This document shows, in pieces, positions 1 through 10,700 of a stretch of DNA of 64,000 nt. The notes beneath the pieces are model-generated. The model was not told the DNA's origin, made no database searches, and worked only from the letters and a program-made list of their open reading frames with translations. The translations under genes and the position numbers were made by a program. This stretch comes from Rhizomys pruinosus (lineage: Eukaryota; Chordata; Mammalia; Rodentia; Spalacidae): contig VZQC01002896.1 of NCBI GenBank assembly GCA_009823505.1, forward strand, positions 998,909-1,062,908, given 5' to 3'. The first letter of the stretch is position 1; each line of letters begins with the position of its first letter.

Positions 1-455
1 CTGCTGAGACAGAGTTCAGTGGATATTCCAAATCCACAGTCACACAGACAGCACTGGTTAGACTCAGTGCATCACAAAACAAAACGAATAGTGAATGTGA
101 GAGAGATTTGTGTAGGGGAAGCAGGTTCAGCAATAGCAGGGAGTAGGGAGAGGACAGGGGGAGAGTGGCCACTGTGCACTGTGTGCATGCGTGGAATTTA
201 AGAAAATAAATAAGAAAAAAGTAAACATAGTTCTGTATATTAAAAAAGAAAAGTAAGTTACATTTTTCCCCCCTGTTAAATATGACAGGGTCTTACTGTG
301 GCTTATAACATCTCCTAACCTGTAGAGGATGTAAGCTTGTGGCATCAGCCATGGGTTATTCCTCCAAGGAGAGAGCCAATAGCCAATTAGATTTCTATGC
401 CAAAGTAACCTACCATAACTATTAGTGCTGCTTAAATACCTATATATCTAATTGC
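1..455. other. Unannotated upstream sequence
   Basis: AT-rich, no coding signal and no repeat I can name. Short ORFs lack any recognisable content. Confidence 0.4.
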
Positions 456-471
456 TTGTGCTTCATCAGTA

Positions 472-990
472 GGATCGAAAGGTTACTCCTGGACAAACTG
501 TCAGCCCATGAAAGGAAACAGCCAGAATTGACCAGAGTCCAAGTCAACAGCTCCAGAGAGAGGGGACTTAGAAAAGGGACCTGTGCCCCTTTTCTAAGCC
601 TAGGGAACAATCTGCGGAAGAGGGGGCGTGGTGGAATGTAAAGGCTGCGATTGGGGTGAATGGTGAAACTACAGCGATGTAGTCTGGACACTCATTTGAT
701 CAACTTGATTGAACAAACAACCTGTCACCCCCCACTGGATGGTGGGGCTGTGGGGGTTTGGGCACAACAGCCTGCAGATTGGTTTTGCACAAAGGATGCC
801 TGTACTCATGGATTATCACTTATAGCTAAAAAATAAAAAAAAAAAAAAAAAACAGCAAAAGATGCAAGACAGTTACAGCAGAATACATGATCTGGGATGG
901 GGGGGGGAAATATGCCTGATCTGAATTGGAAAATGATGTACGAAATGCACAAAGCATCAATAAAAATTAAATTAAAAAAAAAAAAAGAAA
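472..990 (+). mobile_element. Short retroposon with L1-like 3' end, copy 1
   Basis: Roughly 95% identical by eye to the reverse complement of 14201-14763. It ends GCACAAAGCATCAATAAAAA plus an A-rich tail, resembling the L1 3' ends at 20101 and 38070. The start is truncated relative to the other copy and no target duplication is obvious. An internal 12-bp hairpin (567-578 with 587-598) is unique to this copy. Confidence 0.7.
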
Positions 991-1000
991 GAAAAGGAGG

Positions 1001-1180
1001 GCCCGTGAGACGGTGTAGCAGGTGAAGGAGCTTGCTGCCCAGCCTGTGACCTGACATTGATCCTCAGGACCCACATTTTGTAAGGAGAGAACCCACCCCA
1101 ATAAGTTTTCCCCCTCTGATCTCCTCAGGTGTAAGGTGGCATGTGTATGGGTGATCTACCCAAATATACACAAAAAGAAA
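1001..1180 (+). repeat. Old B2/B3-type SINE
   Basis: Diverged tRNA-derived head (AGCAGGTGAAGGAGCTTGCTG) and CTCAGGACCCACATTTTG body. It runs into the GAAA microsatellite. Confidence 0.6.
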
Positions 1181-1217
1181 GAAAGAGAGAAAGAGAGAAA
1201 GAGAGAAAGAGAGAAAG

Positions 1218-1280
<63 letters not shown>

Positions 1281-1283
1281 AAA
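1180..1283. repeat. (GAAA)n microsatellite
   Basis: About 100 bp, partly (GAGAAA)n then pure (GAAA)n. Confidence 0.97.
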
Positions 1284-1287
1284 TAAG

Positions 1288-1490
1288 GTGGAAGGTCATA
1301 GAAATGGCTCAGCAATTAAGAAACTGGCTTCTCTTGCAGATAATCTGGGTCCTATTCTGGCACCCACATGGGGGCTAGCAGCCATCTTCGACTTCCAGAG
1401 GATTCTCCACCTTCTTTTGTGTTCCACAGCCATTGTACACACATGCTGGCAAAACACTCATACACATAAAATAAAAATAAGGTGAAGAGT
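1288..1490 (+). repeat. B2 SINE, diverged
   Basis: ATGGCTCAGCAATTAAG head and CACCCACATGGGGG body with an ACACATAAAATAAAAATAA tail. Confidence 0.75.
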
Positions 1491-1553
1491 GACTGAGGAA
1501 TATACCAGAAGTCAACCCATGACCTCATTCTACATGCACACACATGTGCACAG

Positions 1554-1556
<3 letters not shown>

Positions 1557-1586
<30 letters not shown>
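1557..1586. repeat. (CA)n microsatellite
   Basis: Pure CA run at the tail of a SINE remnant (1490-1556). Confidence 0.95.
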
Positions 1587-1588
<2 letters not shown>

Positions 1589-1924
1589 TTCCAGTATGAA
1601 ATTTTTGTTTATATCAAAGGTAGGGAAGTTAGGAGATTGTTTACTCACTTCAACTAGGTAAACCAAAAGCAGAGATATTATTTTAATTTTATAATTTAAT
1701 TTTTCCAATTTAACTTCCATTTCATAATTAGTAAAATGATCATGGTCAAAGAGACAAGATGGAGAAAGAGCTAGAATTACTCACAGGAAAGACATGAGGA
1801 AGGCTCTCTTTGATGAAGGATGTCTCTACTTTGTGTCTTTCTTTCAGCCACTTTCTGAGGCTGGGCTGTGGTTCAGTGCTTTCCTGACATGCACAGAGCC
1901 CATGGTTTGTCCCAGTGCTTCATA

Positions 1925-2150
1925 AACAAGGCATGGTGGTGCACACCTGTGTCCCAGAACCTGCGAGTTGGAGGCAGTAGGATCAGGAGTTCAAGGCAAG
2001 GCTGGGATAGATGGTAAGTTCAAGGCCAGCCTGGCCCACTTCCTGAGACCCTGTCTCAAAAAGTTAATTCAAAACTAAAGAATGAAGGTGCAGCTCAGTG
2101 GCAGAGTGCTTTCCTAGTGCAGGGTCCTGGACTCAACCCCCAGTACTAAA
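1925..2150 (+). repeat. Old B1-like SINE followed by ID-like element
   Basis: B1-like GCATGGTGGTGCACACCTGT to CCTGTCTCAAAAAG, then an ID-type unit with AGCTCAGTGGCAGAGTGCTT, the composite seen in B4/ID_B1 SINEs. Confidence 0.7.
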
Positions 2151-2740
2151 GAAAGAATATCACAAAGATGCAGATGAAGAGATGCATAGACCGAGACATG
2201 GGGAAGGCGTGCGTCTCTTCATCTGTGTCCTTTGTGATATTCTTTCCTGCCACAGGACCTCCAGGGGTTGGGCTGTCCAGCTCCTCTTTTGGCTTCCTGT
2301 GGAGACTTCCTGGCACAGCATGACTGCTCACAGACTGGGTGGTGGGGAGACCCAGCTAGTCATATCAGCTTAGACCCTTCATCACCCACCTCCATGGGGT
2401 AGGGCAAAACCCCTCTGGCTGTGGCATCAGCACACAGCCTCACAGAGGAGCCCAGGCTGTGGGAACAGGGTCCAGGAAAGTAGGTGATCACAGATTTCTT
2501 TCTCATGACTCTTGGAGGCCAGAAGCCTGAGACGATGGTGCCGGCATGGTCACTGGGGAAGGTCTTCTTCCGGGTTGCAGACTACTTATGTCTCATGCCC
2601 TCACATGGCATAAATAGAGCTCTCGGGGGTCTGGTGTATACAGCACTGCTCCTGTTCCAGAGAGCTCCTTATGACCTAATGCCCTTGATCCCATGTCACA
2701 TGACTTTGGGTTATGAGGGTTGACTTGCTTGCTTGCTTGC
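2150..2740. other. Non-coding flank with a segment shared with 47213-47285
   Basis: No gene seen. 2258-2335 (AGGACCTCCAGG, TGTCCAGCTC, TTTGGCTTCCTG, GGTGGTGGGGA) resembles the sequence abutting the truncated paralogous block at 47213. Confidence 0.4.
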
Positions 2741-2864
2741 TTGTTGCCTTCCCCCTCTCTTTCCCTTTCTTGAGATCTCTGCGTCCTCTTCAGCATCCTC
2801 CTTTCTGTTGTATCTGTTTACTCAGGGGATGACAGGAGTGCCATGCACACCATTCTTTGTGTGA

Positions 2865-2993
2865 GGAGATCTAGTGACTACTGTGGGAGTCAGTTTTCTT
2901 CTTACATCATGTGGGATCCACGAATCCGCTCAAGTCGTCAGGCTTGGCGGCAAGCAACTTTACCTGCTGAGCCATATTGCCATCTCCCACCCC
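2865..2993 (-). repeat. B2/B3-type SINE remnant
   Basis: Minus-strand features: TCAGGCTTGGCGGCAAGC then ACCTGCTGAGCCATATTGCC. Confidence 0.65.
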
Positions 2994-3009
2994 TTTAGCA
3001 GTTTAAATC

Positions 3010-3168
3010 ACAGGTGTCTATACTCATGCCAGTAATCCCAGCACTCAGGAGGCTAAGGCAGGAGGATGGCTGAGAGTTGAGGATCAGGAGTTGCAGCCAG
3101 CCTCAGCTACACAACACGATTGAGGCCAGGACGGGCTGTATGACACCCTGCCTCAAGGAAGAAACAGA
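3010..3168 (+). repeat. Old B1/Alu-like SINE
   Basis: CAGTAATCCCAGCACTCAGG core; about 20% diverged from the other B1s. Confidence 0.75.
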
Positions 3169-3590
3169 ACAAAGCTAGCTGTTCTCACCCAGCCTAGGGT
3201 CCCACAGGCACCAGTTCCATCTCAGAACTAACTCCCTAACCCCAGCTCGCTAATCACTCTAGCATAAGTAGCTGAGTCTCCCTTCAGGTGATTCCCAAAC
3301 CCAATACCTCCCCCCACCCCCTCTGCACCTGACCTGCCCGACAGTCTTACCACACCTAGGACACTAGTAAGTCAGAACCTGCTTTCCTTTTTTCCTTTCT
3401 GTTCAGTTCCTCTCATCCTCCCCACCCTGGTCCTGCCAGCCTCAGACACAGGCAGGCACCAAATCTTCCACCTTGGACCTCTGGTCTATCTCCCTACCCC
3501 AGACCTGCTAAACACCCTAGCACAGACTGCTAATCACCCCTCAGGTGGTCCCATCCCCAGCTTCCTTAGAAACTGATCCGATGCACAGAC
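3168..3590. other. C-rich non-coding stretch upstream of HAL1-like element
   Basis: CCC/CCT-rich with repeated 'CTAACCCCAGCTC'- and 'CACCCCTCAGG'-like phrases. It may be the 5' region of the following half-L1 element. Confidence 0.35.
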
Positions 3591-4450
3591 CTGTCCCTAG
3601 GACTCACAACAAAAAGTAACCAAGCTACATTAACAATATAAACACACCAAAATTCAATTAAACAAAAGCCTAACAGAAGTACCTACTGGACACATAACCA
3701 ACAAAGAATACCCATATGCCCAACGGCAGCACAAAAACACAAATAATACAAAAAACAAGAGAATATGGCCCAACAAAACCCACTCTTCCTTCCAAAGTGC
3801 ACTATAATGAGAACCATTCTGAGGAACAGCTGGGCTCAGAATTTAAAAAGAACAATTATAAACATGATCAAAGGACTTAAAAAGGCCAGGCATGGTGGCA
3901 CATGCCTTTAATCCCAGCACTTGGAAGGCAGAGGCAGGCGGATCGCTGTGAGTTCAAGGCCAGCCTGGTCTACATAGCAAGTTCCAGGCTAGCTAGGGCT
4001 ACAGGGAGACCCTGTCTCAAAAACACCAAAATTTTTTTTAAACACAAAGAACTTGTGATGCAAGCTCAGAAATATAAAATATGTGGCTTAATGAAATATC
4101 AAAACCAATTCATGACTTGAAAACTGAATTCACAAAAGAGAAATAGTGAGGAAAACCCGAATAGAAATGAACGTAAAATTGAAAACCCCAAAAAGCCCAT
4201 TGGAAACAACAGCAGAAAGACTCACGCCCAAAATGAATGAAACAGAAAACAGAATATCAAGACCGAATGACAAAGTTGAAGATCTGTAGTCCTTAAGCAA
4301 AAACTATGTAAGATTTTAAAAAACACAAGAATGGAGTATGCAGGAAATGTGGGACAATATGAGAAGACTCAATCTACAGCCATACAGTAGGAAGAATCTC
4401 AGGCCAATGGCACTGAACTTCAACACGATTATAGGAGAAACTTCCCCTCA
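3590..4450 (+). mobile_element. HAL1-like (half-L1) fragment, copy 1
   Basis: A-rich plus-strand sequence that tracks the copy at 39640-41105, for example AAACATGATCAAAG, GAAAACTGA and AGAATCTCAGG followed by CAATGG. A B1 (3882-4030) interrupts it. It ends ~120 bp before the putative Fbxw promoter. Confidence 0.65.
3882..4030 (+). repeat. B1 SINE
   Basis: Full length, inserted in the HAL1-like fragment; ends CTGTCTCAAAAACACC. Confidence 0.92.
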
Positions 4451-4569
4451 ACTGTATGCATCTGGCCCAGGGAAGAGGCAAGTGGAGGTCAGGCTGAGAG
4501 TCTGCCCACCTGAGGCTTGTTTCAGTCAGAGCCTGATGGGCTAAGGGTAGAAATCCCCCCAAACATTGC

Positions 4570-4646
4570 CCTCATTGGCCAAGCCTTTAAATTCAGAGCA
4601 AGCTGGAGGAGAGAAAGGAGACTGAACGTGGGCTCAGCCAACTGAG
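4570..4646 (+). promoter_or_regulatory. Putative compact core promoter and 5' leader of the Fbxw12-family gene
   Basis: An inverted CCAAT motif (ATTGG, 4574-4578) is followed by a TATA-like TTTAAATT (4586-4593), then a short purine-rich stretch leading to the ATG at 4647. If TTTAAATT acts as the TATA element, initiation would fall near 4616, leaving a leader of about 30 nt. No CpG island is visible. A HAL1-like retroposon ends only about 120 bp upstream. Inference from motifs only. Confidence 0.4.
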
Positions 4647-4736
4647 ATGGAGATCCACTTGCCCGCAGACGTGCTGGAGGAAATCTTCAGCTACCTGGAC
4701 AGCTTCAGCTTGCTCCAGGCTGCCCAAGTGAGCAAG
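4647..4736 (+). CDS. Fbxw12: Fbxw12-family exon 1 (F-box N-terminal half)
   Basis: Encodes residues 1-30 and ends in QVSK. The leucine/isoleucine pattern ([13 protein letters not shown]) is the first helix of an F-box. The exon ends on a complete codon (phase 0) before donor GTAAAG. Confidence 0.92.
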
Positions 4737-7700
4737 GTAAAGACTCTCACCTTCTGCTGTGTCTAACTGAGCAGCTCCTTGCCTGCACTCCTCCACTTGT
4801 ACGTTCCTTCATGAGGCCCCTTTGGCCTTTCAGCCTCAGTTGTGGACTCTCAGCTCCCCCAGCCTCACACCACACAGCCCTCCTTCATTCCTGCCTCTGT
4901 CCATCCAGCTCAGACACACTAGCTTCTCTGAGCTCCAGTCATTTCTCTTGACCAAGGGAAACACCAGTCTATAGAGTAGCATAGTGACACATGAGGATAT
5001 GGTTAGCATCGTCCACTCTGAGGGCTGCAGATTCTGTGAAATGAGCCATTTGTGGTGATGGACAGCTGTTAGCAAAGCACTTTGGGGGAAGAAGCAAGGA
5101 AATCAGTACTGCAAGGTAGTACTCAGATGATCAGATTGGGGCCAGCCTGTGCTACATGAGACCGTATCTCAAAACTATAAGAATAACCAAGCTGGGCGTG
5201 GTGGTGCATACCTTTAATCCTAGCACTTGGGAGGCAGAGGCAGGCGGATATCTGTGAGTTCAAGGCCAGCCTGGTCTACATAACGAGCTCCAGGTCAGCT
5301 AAGTCTAAAAGGAGACCCTGTCTCAAAAAGACCAAAAAAAAAAATCTGTTAAATAAAATGACAGGCTGATAGATGGAAGTTGTGTTATCTAAATTGTCCT
5401 CCAGGTCCAAATTTCAGGCTTTAGAAACCATCTCTCCTTCCTTTGATCTCTCTCACAGCGTCCTTGTTTACCTCTCCAAGGTAGCTAGGCCTTGAGAGCT
5501 GGGTTGTGTTTGATGGAGCTGTTGGGTCCAGCCCAGAACCAATGAGAGCAGGGAGAAGCCCATTTCTCAGTACTGCTTGCTGGCTTAACTCCTTTCTCTC
5601 CCACAGAGCTGGAGTGAGTCTGCAGACAGGGGGTTCCTGTGGAGGTAAGGACAGGGGAGGGGAGGGGGAGGGGCAGAGCAGGCCAGCTCATTGTGCACCT
5701 GGGCCTGTGGAGTGGGAGATGCACCAGGAAGGTGAGCATGAGGAAAGGTGCCTGCAACAGTGGCTCTGCGAGGTGAACTGGTGAGGAGGTGAATTGACTG
5801 GGGTCACCTGATGGGGTTGTGACTGTTCCCTGCAGGAGGCTGTGTCTGAGGAAATGGTGCTTTGGGGATGTCACTAGGGAACACCTGTGCACACAGATGT
5901 GGCAGCACCTGGGAGTGCACACCTGGAAGCAGTTCTTCCTCTGCAGAACAAAGCAAGAACGCTGCATGGAAAGGGCCAGGCCAGAAGACTTCATCTACAG
6001 AGAAATACCTGGGGACTATGGTATGGAGACAGGCAGGGGTCCTAGAGGAGGTGCTCCCCCTTCCCCCTTGTGTGTAGTCTTGTGCTCTCATTAAATGAAG
6101 GAATGTGGAATTACAATGTAAAGGGTGGTTTGCTGTGGTAGCCATGGAACTGACCCTGCTCCTCCTCTGTGTTCTGCTGAATGGAGGAGCCAGACAGGTG
6201 TCTCTTACCTGAAGGCTTCCCACCACCTCCTAGACTAAAAACATGGGGAAAATTTATTGTGGAAATTCCTCAGTCCATAGGCTCCACGATTTATTTTATC
6301 CAAAGACCCTTTTACTTCTTAGGAGAGTTTACTTTTCTAAAAATGATTTCCATCAGCATGATTATCATTGTTGTTATCAGTTTGTAGTGTGTCTGTATAC
6401 AGGCACAAGCATGCTACCGCATGCACATGGGCGTCAGGAGACAACTTTGTAGCATCAGGTCTCCTGATGGAGAAATTCTGATGTCCTTTTTACATTATTT
6501 AAAGACAGGGTATCGTGTATCCAGAGTAGCCTTTACCTCTCTGTGCTGAAAGTATATGGGGTGCTGGGAATTAAACCTAGGGTCTCAGGCTAGGCAAGCA
6601 CTCTACCACTGGGCTCCATCCCCAACTCTCTATATCCATTACATAGCTAGAGAAACAGATGAAAGGAGAAAACAGTGCCTGACCACATGACCAAATGATA
6701 GCTTGTTTGCTTGGCTGACTCCTTCTCTGTATTCTCCACAGTTGTCACCCAGACCCTTCTATGAGGGGACATGAAAGCTAACACCTCTTTATTTTGTTTG
6801 AATCGTCCCTGAACTATCTACTGGCCAAGTATTGTTGGGGTTTCCTTACAGGAGACTTTAGAATTATAAAGTATCTCTCAGGAAGTGGCCTTACGAAGGA
6901 TGGAAAAGGGAAGTCAATCCTCTGCTCAGTGTCAGAAAAGGGCATACTTTCTGCCTGGGATGTGCAAAAGGTGAGTCTGGCCAACAAGTAGCAAATGTCC
7001 CACAGACCTGTGTCCATCCTGTGAGGCACGAAACAGTGTGAGAGGGAAAGGGTGCTTGGAATCTATAAGAGAAGCAAAGTTTCAAAACAGGTGAAATTGT
7101 CATCTAAGTTTTCCATTTAGACCATAAACATGCAATGAACTTCTTTTAATATAGTTATTAACAAAGTAATTGTATAAAACATGGGATTTGCTGTAGAACT
7201 TTCATACAGATGTCCTGTTGCATCCATTTCCTGTGAATGGACTGCTTTCAATGTTAGTAGCTAAATCATTCCCTGCATTGTGTATACACCATATTTTCCT
7301 TATTCATTCACCTGTTGATATTAGCTAATGTGTATAAAGCCTGAATAAACATGAGCACTCAATTATCTATTAAATATTGACTTCATTTCCCTAACAAATA
7401 TACCCAGTTAAGTATTTCTGGTTATATAATGGTTCTATTTTAGCTTTCTGAGACCTCTCCATAGTGATTTCCATAGTGGCTGTATGTGTCCATATTCCCT
7501 CTAAGATGTGTAAGAGTTCCATACCGGGGGCTGGAGAGATGTCTCGGTGGTTAAGAGCGCCGACTGCTCTTGCAGATGACCCGGGTTCAATTCCCAGCAC
7601 CCACATGGTGGCTGAGAACCGTCTTTAACTCCAGTTCCAGGGGAATCCGACACCCTCTTCTGACCTCCAAGATATTGCACAACATGGGTGCACCAACCTA

Positions 7701-10700
7701 CATGTAGACAGTACACTCAAACACATAAAAAAAAAATAAGCTGGGTGTGGTGGCACACGCCTTTAATCCTAGTACTTGGGAGGCAGAGACCGGCAGATCT
7801 TTGTGAGTTCAAGGCCAGCCTGATCTATAGAGCTAATTCCAGGACAGCTGGGGCTACAGGGAGACCCTGTCTCAAAAAGACCAAAAACAAAAAAATAATA
7901 AATTAAAAATTTTTTTAAAAAGAATTCCATACCACATCCTCAACCATCTTTTTTGTTTTGCTTTTTTATTATAACCATTCTAGCAAACATGACATAGTAT
8001 TTAATTGTCAGATTATTTTGCCTTTTCCTGACAGCTAATGCTTTGAGTGTGCTTTCATATAGTAATTGGCCATTGAAATCATATTGCCCATTTTTTTATA
8101 TTTTTAAGTTTTATGTGTAAGAGTATCTTGCCAGCATGCGTGTGAGTCCATTTCCCACAGAGGTCAGAAGAGTGTGTCAGAGCCCCGAGATCTGGAGCTA
8201 CAGATGGTTGTTAACTGGTCTGTGGGTGCTGGGAACCAAACCCGAGTCCTAGGTCCTCTGCAAGAGCAGCCAATGCTCTCAACCACTGAACCATCTTTCC
8301 AGAACCCCATTTGTCCATTTTTAATTTGATAACTTTGTTTGGTTTCATTTTTTAGTTTTTTGAGACAGGTTCTCTTGTCACCCTGGCTGGGACCAAACTT
8401 GACATCTAGCTGAGGATGATCTTCAGTCCCTCCTGCCTCCACATCCCTAACACTGAGATCACAGTGGTTTTTGTCTGAGTTTTTTTGTATCTTCTGGAAT
8501 TAACCCTCTGTCAAGTAAAGAGCCAGCAAATATTTCTCCCATGTCATTTTTTAATATTTTATTATTTGATGTTGATGAGTGTATTGCCTACATGTGTAAG
8601 TGCACCCATGTCATGCAATGCCCACAGAGGTCATAAAACAGGAACTGGATCCTCTGGAACTGGAATTATGGGCAGTTGTTAGCCATCATGTGGGTGCTGG
8701 GAATTGAACCCAGGTCCTCTGCAAGAGCAGCCAGTGCTCTTAACCACTAAGCCATCTCTCCAGCCTCCTATTCCTCCCATTTTATTGGTCCATCTCTTCA
8801 CTCCCTTCCTTGTTTCCTCTGCTGTGTAGAACCCTGCAGTGTGATGGAATCCCCATTGGCCAGTTTTGCTTTGCTCCTGTGGCTCTGGAATCCTGTCTGG
8901 GAACTCACTCCAGTCAATACCCTGCAGTGTTCCCTGTGTTTCTCCTTTCAGGGCTCAGGCCTTACATGCAGGCCCATGATCTTTCATTCTTGATTTTTAT
9001 GCTGAGTGTGGGGTCTTCTGTACCTCAATATTCAGTTTTCCCAGTACCTTTTTCTTGGAGGGGGTCTTTTTGAGGCAGGGTCTCCCTTTAGTTTCAGCTG
9101 TCCTGCAGCTCACTATGTAGACAAGGCTGGTCTTGAATTCACAGGGATCCACCTGCCTCTGCTGAGATTAAAGGCCTGCGCCACCATGCCCAGCTTTTTT
9201 TCCCCCCAGTACCATTTGTTAAGAAGCTGCCCTTGCTGCAGTTTTTGACACTTTGTCAAGAATTATATGGCTAGCCAGGCATGGTGGCACGTGCCTTTAA
9301 TCCTAGCACTCAGGAGGCAGAGGCAGGCAGATCTTTGTGAGCTCAAGGGCAGCCTGGTCTACAGAGTGAGTTCCAGGACAGCTGGGGCTACAGGGAGACC
9401 CTATCTCAAAAAGACCAAAATAAAGAATTATAGCACAATGGACTCCGCATCTGGTTCATGCTAATGAAACCATGAAGCATGTCTCAAATCAGGTGTGACC
9501 CCTCCACCTCTGCCATTTTCACTCAAGATGGCACTGATTCTGAACAGTCTTTTGTGTTTCTGTGATGTGATAATATTCCTGGAGAGACATGAACAAACAT
9601 TTCCTCACTCCAAATAGGTAACTGCTAATAGACCACATAAGGATACCCCCAAAGTCTACCTTGGTGAACCAATAAGATTTTAATTAGTATTACTAACAGG
9701 ACTATGAGTGGGGGCTTGCTTACAGGAGCAGGGATGGCTCAAAAGCAGCTGCATCCCCTACAGCCCATCCAACACCGGTGATGAGTCCTTCAAGATGAAA
9801 ATCTGAAGCTCATTGCACAGCTTCTGGGCAGCTCAGCCATCGGAGGGCACTTCTTCCAGGCAGCTCCACTGGTCTGTATTCCAGGCAGCTTGGCTGATCA
9901 CCAAGTGTTTTGTCACAGCAGTGGAAGACAAACTAGAGCACTCTGACTGACACCAACTTGGGGAAAAAGGGGAGTTTTTTAGCTTACATCTCCTGGGTCA
10001 CAGTTCATCACTTAGGGAGCCCAAGGCAGGAACTCAGGGCAGGAACCTGGAGGCAGGAGCTGAAGCACAGGACATGGAGGAATGCTGTTCACTGGCTTGC
10101 TCCTCTGGCTCATGCCCAGTCCGCCTTCTTATACAGTACACAACAACCTGCCCAGGGTGGCATCACTCATTGTGGGCTGGGCCCTCCCACACTGCTCGAC
10201 AATCAGACAATACTCCACAGATGTGGCCACAGGCCAATCCAATGGAGCCAATTCCCCAATTGAGGCTCCCTCAACCCAGGTGTGTCAAGTTGACACTAAG
10301 CCATCCAGCACAGGTAGTGTTCACATGTGTGATATATGTGTATAGTGCATGGATGTGAATGGACAGATTGTCATCCCAGCATATGCAGAGCCAGAGCAGG
10401 ACATAGGGTACCTTCTTCTGCCTTATTTCGCTGAGACAGGGACTCTCAACTGAAAGTTTTCCTTTTCCGCTAAGCTTGCTGAACGACCCTGAACTCAGGT
10501 CTTCAGTTTGCAGAGCCAGCCCTCTCCGCACTCAGCCATGTCCTTACACCCCATTGGGAGCTCTTGCTCTTTTAGTTAAACTTATTCTTGGGGATTTGTG
10601 CCTAAGCTTGTTGACTGTGGATAGATTTCCTCTCATGGTTCACTGTGGATAGATTTCCTCTCACGGTTCACTGTGGATAGATTTACTATCATGGTTTATT

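Larger units (their letters stand above)
7180..9265 (-). mobile_element. L1 ORF2/3' fragment interrupted by five SINEs
   Basis: Segments 7180-7510, 7925-8090, 8476-8545, 8768-9050 and 9199-9265 read as the reverse complement of the L1 ORF2 C-terminal/3' region in order (for example CACCATATTTTCCTTATTCA; CCCTCTGTCAAGTAAAGAG). The gaps are filled by SINEs. Confidence 0.7.

Noticed and set aside
5485..6226. Antisense ORFs of 169 and 140 aa across exons 2-3
   Set aside because: Shadows of the plus-strand exons and flanking introns; no recognisable protein content.
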